NCBI GenBank assembly: GCA_017997715.1
Contig: JAGOEM010000005.1
Location: 1 to 48,605 of the forward strand
Origin: Ottowia sp.
GTDB lineage: Bacteria; Pseudomonadota; Gammaproteobacteria; Burkholderiales; Burkholderiaceae_C
Reading direction: 5' to 3'
Length of the DNA stretch: 48,605 nucleotides
Under the pieces are notes generated by a model. It made no database searches. It worked only from the letters and a program-made list of their open reading frames with translations, and was not told the origin of the DNA. Position 1 is the first letter of the stretch; each line of letters opens with the position of its first letter. Shown piece after piece: positions 42,581-48,605 of this stretch. The translations under genes were made by a program, and so were the position numbers.

Positions 42581-43060
42581 ATGAACAACGATATACAAAA
42601 GCTCTACCTAGACATCGCCAGCTCAGTAGCTGCTGAACTAGCTGATATGCCTTGGGTATCCACCGAATACACCTTCATGGCAATAGCCAGGTATTCTTCT
42701 CAGAACGGATTTTTTATCGATGAATTCGGTCAGAAATCAAAGACCTATGCCATCGAGAGTCCTGGGCTTGAAGGTTTTGGTTTGTTGCGTACTGCGATGG
42801 CAAAGTTGGGCAGTGCGTGGTACACGGCTATTTTTCGCATGACCCCTGACGGTAAATTTAACTTCGAGTTCGATTACGATCATTTGCCAGCATTCGATAT
42901 CGTGCCCAGCCCTAGCAAATGGCGGGACGAATTCAAGCAATACCCTCGACCCGAACTACAGGCACAAATCCAAGACTGGATGGACAGCGACGAAAACGAC
43001 GCGTTGCACGACGAGGTGGTGCAACGACTGGCAGATTTGCAGCGCACATCGCCAACCTGA
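42581..43060 (+). CDS. Immunity protein 1, YezG/DUF600-like
   Basis: 159-aa acidic cytosolic protein. The C-terminal part (WYTAIFRMTPDGKFNFEFDY, DHLPAFDIVPSPSKWRDEFK) resembles the YezG-family immunity proteins that neutralise YeeF-type DNase toxins. It directly follows toxin module 1 (5-bp gap), the normal toxin-immunity order. Low GC for the window. Its last ~85 residues are nearly identical to immunity protein 2 whereas the N-terminal part differs. Confidence 0.8.
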   Translation: MNNDIQKLYLDIASSVAAELADMPWVSTEYTFMAIARYSSQNGFFIDEFGQKSKTYAIESPGLEGFGLLRTAMAKLGSAWYTAIFRMTPDGKFNFEFDYDHLPAFDIVPSPSKWRDEFKQYPRPELQAQIQDWMDSDENDALHDEVVQRLADLQRTSPT

Positions 43061-43128
43061 GCTGCAGACGACTTAGCGGATATCAGCGTGCCTGGATTCC
43101 GCCTAAGCCAGGCGGCGGTTGCCGTCGG

Positions 43129-43160
43129 ATAAAGGCCAGCAGCTATCTATTCAGTAGCGA
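43129..43160. repeat. Dispersed palindromic repeat, family A (fragment)
   Basis: GCCAGCAGCTATCTATTCAG, a right-half fragment between the two toxin cassettes. Confidence 0.45.
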
Positions 43161-43200
43161 CATTGCACCCCCAAAGCGGTGGTCTTACCGCGTAGTCCAT

Positions 43201-43680
43201 TTGGCCGACGCCCGCACGTCCGCCGCACAGATGGAAGGGGCCATCCCTGGCCGACTGCTGCCCAACCACACTTACGAGCTGAACGGCTATAAGTACACCA
43301 CCGACGCCCAAGGCCGCATCAAGACGGTGGAAGGTGAATTGCGCCCGGACCCTGCCAAACGGAACAAATCAGCCCAATCGGGCGTCGGCGCAGACGATGG
43401 CCGGCAGTCCTCCGACCAAGGGGGTCACCTGATCGGCTCGCAATTTGGTGGCTACCGCGGCGTTGAAAACCTGACGCCGATGGACAAAGAAATCAACAAT
43501 TACCACAAGGGGGAGTGGGGAAAGATGGAGAAACGGTGGGCAGATGAACTTAAGGCAGGTAAGTCCGTAATTGTCAGGATCGAAATCACGTATGCCGACG
43601 ATTCAATGCGGGCGACGGGATTCAAAGTCATAGAAAATGTTAACGGGGTTAGCAAAACCCAACGCATCAAAAACTCTTAG
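43201..43680 (+). CDS. Orphan C-terminal toxin module 2, DNA/RNA non-specific endonuclease
   Basis: 159 codons from a TTG at 43201, the point where similarity to toxin module 1 begins (MEGAIPGRLLPNHTYELNGY versus MEGAVPGRLLPNHNYELNGH). The catalytic region GGHLIGSQFGGYRGVENLTP and MDKEINNYHKGEWGKMEKRW is nearly unchanged; the last ~45 residues diverge (VIVRIEITYADDSMRATGFK). It has no ATG or trafficking domain, so it is probably an unexpressed reservoir cassette. Immunity gene 2 follows after 8 bp. A longer open frame upstream runs through immunity gene 1 in another frame and is not coding. Confidence 0.72.
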   Translation: MADARTSAAQMEGAIPGRLLPNHTYELNGYKYTTDAQGRIKTVEGELRPDPAKRNKSAQSGVGADDGRQSSDQGGHLIGSQFGGYRGVENLTPMDKEINNYHKGEWGKMEKRWADELKAGKSVIVRIEITYADDSMRATGFKVIENVNGVSKTQRIKNS

Positions 43681-43688
43681 GTATATTC

Positions 43689-44171
43689 ATGACAAACGCT
43701 TCAATCGAGTCTCTCTACCAAACGATTGCCACGGGGTGTATCACCACACGGCCAAGTGATTGGCGAGAGTGCGTCATCAAATACGACGAGATCGCGCGAT
43801 TCGCATCGTATCAACTCTATTTTCTTGTGCCTGGAGATAATAAGATCTATGAAGAAGTCGAAGACAGCGTTGCAGATGCTTTTGGTGATCTGCGTAAGTT
43901 AATGGCTGTGCAATCAGGTGGCGATGCTTGGTACACGGCTACGTTTCGGATGAAGCCGGATGGCAAATTCGATTTTGAGTTTGATTACGATCACTTGCCA
44001 GCATTCGATATTGTGCCCAGCCCTGACAAATGGCGGGATGAATTCAAGCAATACCCGCGACCTGATTTACAGGCGCAGATCCAGGACTGGCTAGACAGCG
44101 ATGAAAACGATGCACTGCACGATCAAGTGGTGCAACGGCTGGCGGATTTACAGCGTGGCTCGCCAGCGTAA
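43689..44171 (+). CDS. Immunity protein 2, YezG/DUF600-like
   Basis: 160-aa paralogue of immunity protein 1. The C-terminal half (WYTATFRMKPDGKFDFEFDY, DHLPAFDIVPSPDKWRDEFK, then QAQIQDWLDSDENDALHD) is almost the same; the N-terminal ~75 residues (IESLYQTIATGCITTRPSDW) are largely different, which suggests specificity for its own toxin. Good ATG at 43689. Confidence 0.8.
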   Translation: MTNASIESLYQTIATGCITTRPSDWRECVIKYDEIARFASYQLYFLVPGDNKIYEEVEDSVADAFGDLRKLMAVQSGGDAWYTATFRMKPDGKFDFEFDYDHLPAFDIVPSPDKWRDEFKQYPRPDLQAQIQDWLDSDENDALHDQVVQRLADLQRGSPA

Positions 44172-44205
44172 GGGGCATTTGAACGGCGGCTGAGCGGCCC
44201 CTGGA

Positions 44206-45774
44206 TCAGCGCGCATCGGCGCCACCCGCATTCACCAGGGCCAGGTGCGCGGACGAGATGGGCGCGTCGTCCTGGGGCGCGGCGGCTTCAGGCGGCGCCG
44301 TGCTGGCGATACGGGCCTTGGGCCATTGGGGCGCGCTGGCGCTGGGTGGCGTGCGGGCGTTTTCAGCCACCACCGCGGCGGTGGCGGCGTGCATGGCCTG
44401 TTCGGTTTGCAGTGACGCCGCCAGCGCGCGCCGGGTGCGGATCGGCACGCCGCGCACTTGCTGGGCGATCCAGACCAGGCGGCTGCGGTCGACGCTGCCT
44501 TCTTTCGCCCAGCGTTCGGCTTCGCGCCCGGGATTGCGCAGCATGGCGGCGAGGGTGACGGCCTGGCGCGGGGTCAGGCGCTCGGCGGGCACTTTGAACC
44601 AGTGCTGGGCGGCGGCTTCGGCGCCGCAGAGGGTGCGGCGCGCGGGCGGGCCGTCTGCACGTTCGCCCCAGGGCGCCAGGTTCAGGTACAGCTGCAGGAT
44701 GCGCGCCTTGCCCAGGGTTTGTTCCATTTCCACGGCGTAGATCAGTTCGCGCAGTTTGCGTTGCAGGTTGCGGTCGCCGCCGGCCACCATCAGCTTGGCC
44801 AGTTGCTGGGTGATGGTGCTGCCGCCCCCGGCGATGGCGCCCGCGCGCTGGTTGTTTTGCCAGTTGTGCAGCAAGGCGGGCAGGTCGTAGCCGGGGTGTT
44901 CGTAGAAGTTCTGGTCTTCGGCCGCCAGCACGGCGCGCGCCAGCCAGCCGCGCGCATTGTGGGTCACGGCCTTGCCGCAGGCCGGGCGCAGGTGCGCCCA
45001 TTCGGCGGTGCCCAGGCCTTGCACGGCAAAGCCGGTCAGCACGGGGTGGATCTGCATTTCCCGCTCGGGCAGCGTCACTTGGGCAGACAGCGCCAGCGTG
45101 CCGTCGATCTGCGCGTGCGCCAGTTCCGGCAGGCCGGGGCCCAGCAACGCCAGCCAGTCGCGCACCGGCGCGTCTGACCAGTTGAGTTGGACGCGCCAGC
45201 CGCCGCCTTGGCGTTCGGCGCGCCAGCGGGCAGCCAGCACGGGCCGCGCGCCATCGGGCGCTTGCGCGCCCAGCAGCAGTTGGCCGCGCAGGTGCTGGCC
45301 GTTGGCGTCGGTGATGTCGCGCGACAGCGCCAGTTGCGCGGCAGGCACGGTCAGCACGTCTTGCCCCGCCGCAGCGGGCAACGGCAGCGTGCAGGGTTCG
45401 CAGTGCAGGGTCAGCGCGGGCTGCGCACTTGCCGCGCCGGCCGGCTGCCAGCCCAGGGTGACGGGGCCCAGGCGGGTGGCGATGTGCCGGCCGTGTAGCC
45501 GCTCGCCAATCCACGGGGTGGTGGCCAGCCAGACCAGTTGCGGCACGCTGGCGCGCAAGGCCAGCGGGCCGCGCCCGATTTGCGTGGCCCATTCATCGGC
45601 CTGCGGCATCAGGGCGGCGCGCAGCAGCGCCCACAGCGCGGCCAGCAAGACGACCGATGTGAGGCCGACCGCCAGCGTGGCCCAGGCCAGACGACGGCGC
45701 CAGCGGCGCGGTCGTCTGGCCTGGGCAGGGGCAGCAGCTGTGGCTGAAGAGGGGGGCAAGGCGGCGGTGTTCAT
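44206..45774 (-). CDS. GT51 biosynthetic peptidoglycan glycosyltransferase
   Basis: 522-aa membrane-anchored protein. One N-terminal transmembrane helix (LAWATLAVGLTSVVLLAALW), a ~230-residue extracytoplasmic insert with Cys pairs, then the GT51 domain: catalytic Glu286 in VLAAEDQNFYEHPGYD, GGGSTITQQLAKLMV, and LRELIYAVEMEQTLGKARIL-QLYLNLAPWG. No transpeptidase domain. It polymerises lipid II into glycan strands. It is longer than MtgA (~240) because of the insert and a Pro/Ala-rich tail. It is next to an exosortase locus. Confidence 0.9.
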   Translation of the reverse strand: MNTAALPPSSATAAAPAQARRPRRWRRRLAWATLAVGLTSVVLLAALWALLRAALMPQADEWATQIGRGPLALRASVPQLVWLATTPWIGERLHGRHIATRLGPVTLGWQPAGAASAQPALTLHCEPCTLPLPAAAGQDVLTVPAAQLALSRDITDANGQHLRGQLLLGAQAPDGARPVLAARWRAERQGGGWRVQLNWSDAPVRDWLALLGPGLPELAHAQIDGTLALSAQVTLPEREMQIHPVLTGFAVQGLGTAEWAHLRPACGKAVTHNARGWLARAVLAAEDQNFYEHPGYDLPALLHNWQNNQRAGAIAGGGSTITQQLAKLMVAGGDRNLQRKLRELIYAVEMEQTLGKARILQLYLNLAPWGERADGPPARRTLCGAEAAAQHWFKVPAERLTPRQAVTLAAMLRNPGREAERWAKEGSVDRSRLVWIAQQVRGVPIRTRRALAASLQTEQAMHAATAAVVAENARTPPSASAPQWPKARIASTAPPEAAAPQDDAPISSAHLALVNAGGADAR

Positions 45775-45823
45775 GGTGACGTCCTGTCGGCAGAAGACAT
45801 GCGGGGTGGATTCAGTCAACGCT

Positions 45824-45875
45824 ATGGGTTTGGTAGCTGGCTGCTCCCGTCTTTATTGCGCTGGCGGCATATCTC
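45824..45875. repeat. Dispersed palindromic repeat, family A (diverged)
   Basis: GGTAGCTGGCTGCTCCCGTC and GCGCTGGCGGCATATC match a diverged copy in reverse orientation, between the GT51 gene and the upstream gene. Confidence 0.45.
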
Positions 45876-46584
45876 ATGCGTCACCTGCTTGCCACGGCCG
45901 CGTGACCGTGACGGCGCGCCACGGGCCGGTGGACTGGCCTAAGGCGGCCGCCCAGTACCAGGCGGAGGTGTCGGCAAAGCGGCGCCCGGCGGCGTCTTCG
46001 ATCTGCTCGCACACGCGCAGCGCCACGCCGTCTTTGCGGGCGGTGAAGCAGCGCTGCACGTTCGGCGCGGCAGCGCTCTGGGTTGCGGCAGTCGGGTGCG
46101 GTGCGGCGCCTGCCGCCGCATTCAGCGGCAGCCGGTCGGCAACGCGCAGCGCGATGGTTTGGCGCAGCGGGTTGGCGGGGCGCCCTGCAGATTCGGCCGG
46201 GCGATGGTCCACATCGATGCGCTCCAGGCGTTCGCCTTCGATGCGGTAGCCCAGCGCGCGAAAGCAGTCCACCGCCGGGTGCAGCATGCGGGTGGGCTGG
46301 CGCACTTCGCGCAGCACCACGATCTGGCGGCCGTCGGTCAGGCGGGCGATGTGGCCGGGAAAGGCTTGCGCAAAGCGCTGCTCGACCGCCGACAGCGCCA
46401 GTGGCCGCACCGGCTGGCCCTGCCATTCGCGGGGCAGCTCGGCCGGGGCGCGGAACACGGCCGCCGCCGCGGCGCCATCCACGCCGGGGTGCCACGCACC
46501 GGCCAGTGCGCAGGCCAGCATGGCGGCGCCAAATGTGCTTTTGCCCAGCACGCGCTGGCCAAAGGTGTTGGTGCAGAGTTTCAT
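45874..46584 (-). CDS. Exported protein of the exosortase locus
   Basis: 236-aa protein with a signal peptide (FGAAMLACALAGAWHPGVDG) and a soluble domain: LPREWQGQPVRPLALSAVEQ, RFAQAFPGHIARLTDGRQIV, TRMLHPAVDCFRALGYRIEG, and CFTARKDGVALRVCEQIEDA. The pattern (small exported protein with HPAVDCFRALGY) resembles EpsI-like partners that accompany exosortases. Located directly downstream of the exosortase gene (50 bp). Function unknown. ATG 46584 chosen over an upstream TTG. Confidence 0.72.
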   Translation of the reverse strand: MKLCTNTFGQRVLGKSTFGAAMLACALAGAWHPGVDGAAAAAVFRAPAELPREWQGQPVRPLALSAVEQRFAQAFPGHIARLTDGRQIVVLREVRQPTRMLHPAVDCFRALGYRIEGERLERIDVDHRPAESAGRPANPLRQTIALRVADRLPLNAAAGAAPHPTAATQSAAAPNVQRCFTARKDGVALRVCEQIEDAAGRRFADTSAWYWAAALGQSTGPWRAVTVTRPWQAGDA

Positions 46585-46599
46585 GGTCAAAATCCCTTG

Positions 46600-46634
46600 T
46601 GTCGCAATGTGGATGGGCGCAGACAGCTACGGAA
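46600..46634. repeat. Dispersed palindromic repeat, family A (partial)
   Basis: GGATGGGCGCAGACAGCTAC, the right half of the family, spans the exosortase-to-exported-protein gap and reaches the first base of the exosortase stop region. Confidence 0.55.
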
Positions 46635-47540
46635 TCAGGAGCACGCTGCGCCCGCCTTGGGCCCACGGCCCATGCCCCAGGCGATCAGCGCGCAGACCGC
46701 CGTCAGCGCCACCAGGCCCACGCCTTCGTGCACGGCGGCGGGTGCGCCGGGGCCGGCTTCCAGCGCCACCAGCACGCTGTTGCGCAGCACGTTGCCCACC
46801 AGCACGGCGGCGCCAACCAGCGGCAGGCGCAGGGCAAAGGCGCGGTCGCCGCGGCCCGCCCACAGCGCCACGGCGCAGGCGGTGAAATACCCGGCCCAGG
46901 CCATCTGCACGCCCGAGCAGGGCGCGTCGACGATCACCAGCACGCCGTTCACGTTCAGGCTGCTGCCCTCGCGCAACACCGTGAACCACGGCGCCAGCAG
47001 CCAGCGGCTGGCCTCGGCCGTCAGCACGCGCAGTGGGTAGCCGGCGTAGAACTGCAGCGACGCGATCAGCGGCAGCGCCAGCACCGCCAGTCCCAGCACC
47101 GGCAGGCGCCCCACGGCCAGACGCGGCGCGGGCCACAGCACGCCGCCTGCTGCGCGCATGGCGCCGCGCCGCGTGGCCGGCAAGAAGGCCAGCAAACCAG
47201 CGGCCCAGGCCAACACGCCCACCAGGCTGAGCAGCAGCGCGGGCCATTCGCCGCGCCAAAGCGTGGCGGCCAGCGTGCCGGCCAGGGCGGCCAGCAGCCA
47301 GGGCAGCCGGGGCGCTGCGCGCAGATCGCGCCGCAGCGCGAACACCAGCGCGATCAACGCGCCCAGGGCCAGCAGGCCCAGCGGGTCGTCCGACCCATCC
47401 TGCAGGCGCGCCGCCATCCAGCGCCAGGTGGGCCACAGCGCGGCGGTCTGCAGCACGAGCCACAGCGCGGCCGGGGCGCGGTCGATGCGCAGCGACCAGG
47501 GCTGCAGGCGCGGGTGACGAAGGAGGAGGGGAAGGCTCAT
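46635..47540 (-). CDS. Exosortase (Xrt family, possibly XrtQ)
   Basis: 301-aa multi-pass membrane protein with about eight helices. The three catalytic residues of exosortases are visible in order: Cys208 in VIVDAPCSGVQMAW, Arg253 in NVLRNSVLVAL, and His271 in VHEGVGLVAL. By family it recognises and processes proteins with a C-terminal PEP-CTERM tail at the membrane. The tail of the adjacent VIT/VWA-type protein (47944-48605) is a fitting substrate. The subclass is my best guess from context. Confidence 0.88.
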   Translation of the reverse strand: MSLPLLLRHPRLQPWSLRIDRAPAALWLVLQTAALWPTWRWMAARLQDGSDDPLGLLALGALIALVFALRRDLRAAPRLPWLLAALAGTLAATLWRGEWPALLLSLVGVLAWAAGLLAFLPATRRGAMRAAGGVLWPAPRLAVGRLPVLGLAVLALPLIASLQFYAGYPLRVLTAEASRWLLAPWFTVLREGSSLNVNGVLVIVDAPCSGVQMAWAGYFTACAVALWAGRGDRAFALRLPLVGAAVLVGNVLRNSVLVALEAGPGAPAAVHEGVGLVALTAVCALIAWGMGRGPKAGAACS

Positions 47541-47943
47541 GGCGGTGCTCTTGTGGGTCGGTGCGCGGGGTGGTTTCACTGCCGTTCGGGCGGCGTGCGG
47601 GGCGTGCGTTTCGACGCGCCCTGGGTGCATGGCGTCAAGGCATCCAGGTGCAGCTTCGACATCAGGCTTTTGAGTGTTTTAGGGCTGTAGCGCCCGCCAT
47701 ACATGCGCAGACAGCTATGTAATTTGAAGTAAGTCGTCTGCCGCTTGTGCCCTGCACGCGGTGCACGCAGCCGCCCACTGAAGGCTGCGCGGGGGGCGGG
47801 CGCAGGCATGGCGCCGTGCCCGCAGGCGAGCGGGCTGCGGCCCGCCGCCCCCGCACTGCCTGCGCACGGCTGGCCTGGCCGCAGCGCCGCCGCCACCGTC
47901 ACCGTTGGCAACACGCACCGCAGCAGTTGACGGCCCAGCTTGG
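47541..47943. other. Gene-free stretch with family A repeat
   Basis: 403 bp between the exosortase start and the PEP-CTERM gene stop. It holds one full-length family A repeat (47675-47728). A minus-strand frame of 123 codons overlaps the upstream stop, but it reads through the repeat and has no recognisable domain, so I do not call it a gene. Confidence 0.55.
47675..47728. repeat. Dispersed palindromic repeat, family A
   Basis: GGGCTGTAGCGCCCGCCATA and ATGCGCAGACAGCTATGTAA, a nearly complete copy in the gap upstream of the exosortase gene. Confidence 0.8.
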
Positions 47944-48605
47944 TCATGACGTGAACGGGCTGCGGGCGCGGCGGCGCGCCAGCTGCGCCCCGATGACGGC
48001 CAGTACCACCAGCATCGCCGCCCAGGTGGCGGGCTCGGGCGTGCTGCCCACGGCGGCGCCCAGCGCGCTGGCGTCGCCCACGGCCTGGTTGCCGACGCCT
48101 TCGGGCAATGGGCTGGGCTGGTTGGCGGTGGCGCTGTTGCCACCGGCGTTGCGCACCACTTTGTCCACCGCGATGAAGCTGGTGTACTGGGTCAGCAGGC
48201 TGTAGTCCAGGCCCAGTTGGGTGATGGCGGCTTTGTACCGTTCGCCGCCGGTCAGCGCTTCCTGGTCACTCAGCGCGGCGATGCGGTGGCGGGCCCACAG
48301 ATGGCGCAGGGCACCGGTGCCGGTCCAGCTGGCCTGGGTGTCGATCGGCAGGGTCTGGCTGTAGGGGCCGTTGGCGGCCTGGCCTTCGATGACCAAGCGC
48401 GGCTGGGCGGTGGTGGTTGCGGTGGTGGCGGCGGGAGAAGTGCCCCCACGCTTTCCCGCTTCGCGTGGTTCGCTGCCCCCCGAGGGGGCCAGCCCGCCTT
48501 GGGACGGCCCGGCGGCGGGCTCGCGCCATTTGCCGAACACGACCACGGGGCGATCGGCCAGCACGTCGGGCAGTTGCTCGGGTTCGACGTCGTACACGTC
48601 CAGGC
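47944..48605 (-). CDS. C-terminal part of a VIT/VWA-type PEP-CTERM protein (cut by window edge)
   Basis: About 220 codons of a longer gene; the frame continues beyond the window (LDVYDVEPEQLPDVLADRPV then VVFGKWR, a segment typical of VIT/VWA exosortase substrates). Middle part: LPIDTQASWTGTGALRHLWA, RHRIAALSDQ, YSLLTQYTSFIAVDKVVRN. C-terminal sorting tail: STPEPATWAAMLVVLAVIGA followed by QLARRRARS, that is a PEP motif, a hydrophobic helix and Arg residues, the exosortase recognition signal. A family B repeat adds ~25 residues (GPSQGGLAPSGG...) in frame. The product is expected to be extracellular or surface-linked. Confidence 0.85.
   Translation of the reverse strand, partial: LDVYDVEPEQLPDVLADRPVVVFGKWREPAAGPSQGGLAPSGGSEPREAGKRGGTSPAATTATTTAQPRLVIEGQAANGPYSQTLPIDTQASWTGTGALRHLWARHRIAALSDQEALTGGERYKAAITQLGLDYSLLTQYTSFIAVDKVVRNAGGNSATANQPSPLPEGVGNQAVGDASALGAAVGSTPEPATWAAMLVVLAVIGAQLARRRARSPFTS
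48441..48520. repeat. Dispersed repeat, family B, inside the VIT/VWA gene
   Basis: GCCCCCACGCTTTCCCGCTT, CGCGTGGTTCGCTGCCCCCC and GAGGGGGCCAGCCCGCCTTG form the GC-rich palindromic element common in Comamonadaceae intergenic DNA. Here it is inside the coding region and read in frame as a Gly/Ser/Pro-rich loop. Confidence 0.65.

Noticed and set aside
42919..43200. N-terminal extension of toxin module 2
   Set aside because: The open frame runs through immunity gene 1 in another frame and a repeat fragment; similarity with toxin module 1 begins only at 43201.
47576..47947. 123-codon minus-strand frame overlapping the stop of the PEP-CTERM gene
   Set aside because: It reads straight through a family A repeat (YFKLHSCLRMYGGRYSPKTL), has no domain and only gains its start from the ATGA overlap.

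Overview
The window is GC-rich chromosomal DNA with dense, bacterial-style operons. Gene families, gene order and several families of dispersed intergenic palindromes (at least 15 copies of one family) point to a betaproteobacterium of the order Burkholderiales, most likely Comamonadaceae. I saw no rRNA, tRNA, CRISPR array, insertion sequence or phage integrase.

Layout. (1) 1-16.0 kb, catabolism: an indolepyruvate/arylpyruvate:ferredoxin oxidoreductase pair (iorA, iorB) facing a MarR regulator; a DUF1840 gene; a Bug/TctC-type solute-binding protein with a clear terminator; then a seven-gene minus-strand operon with a long-chain acyl-CoA synthetase-like ligase, a branched-chain-type ABC transporter (livG, livH, livM, livK, livF) and a PaaK-like CoA ligase, divergent from a Crp/Fnr regulator. 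(2) 16.0-19.5 kb, zinc: zur divergent from a 45-aa membrane protein followed by znuC, znuB and znuA, then a small basic Rho_N-like protein. (3) 20.1-38.8 kb, a non-flagellar type III secretion system in three blocks: sctC-D-(98 aa)-I-J-K-L-N-O-P preceded by a lytic transglycosylase and sctV (all minus); sctU plus a FliO-like gene (plus); and sctQ-R-S-T followed by two unrecognised genes (minus). Together they cover export gate, ATPase complex, sorting platform, rings, secretin and inner rod, plus a needle candidate. No translocators, chaperones, effectors or dedicated activator were recognised, so they must lie elsewhere or be among the unknowns. (4) 39.1-44.2 kb, accessory: a LysM-lysozyme-LysM-Cys/His peptidoglycan hydrolase with no signal peptide, two small exported proteins, and two tandem nuclease-toxin/immunity cassettes of visibly lower GC, both without the trafficking half of the toxin. 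(5) 44.2-48.6 kb, an exosortase (Xrt) locus: a GT51 glycan polymerase, an exported protein, the exosortase, and the C-terminal part of a VIT/VWA-type PEP-CTERM protein that runs off the window.

How they work together. The first region can import carboxylic or aromatic acids and activate them to CoA thioesters under MarR and Crp/Fnr control. The T3SS blocks are separated by palindromes that may be regulatory: a perfect TGTGA-N6-TCACA site between the sctV-side and sctU-side operons, and a dyad (ACTGGGATCGTTCCCAGT and a near copy) upstream of the two other minus-strand T3SS units. Most notable for follow-up are that shared dyad, the FliO-like T3SS gene, the duplicated YezG-like immunity/NS-endonuclease cassettes, a gene with an internally deleted neighbour copy, and dispersed palindromes that have entered the coding regions of livG and the VIT/VWA gene while keeping frame.
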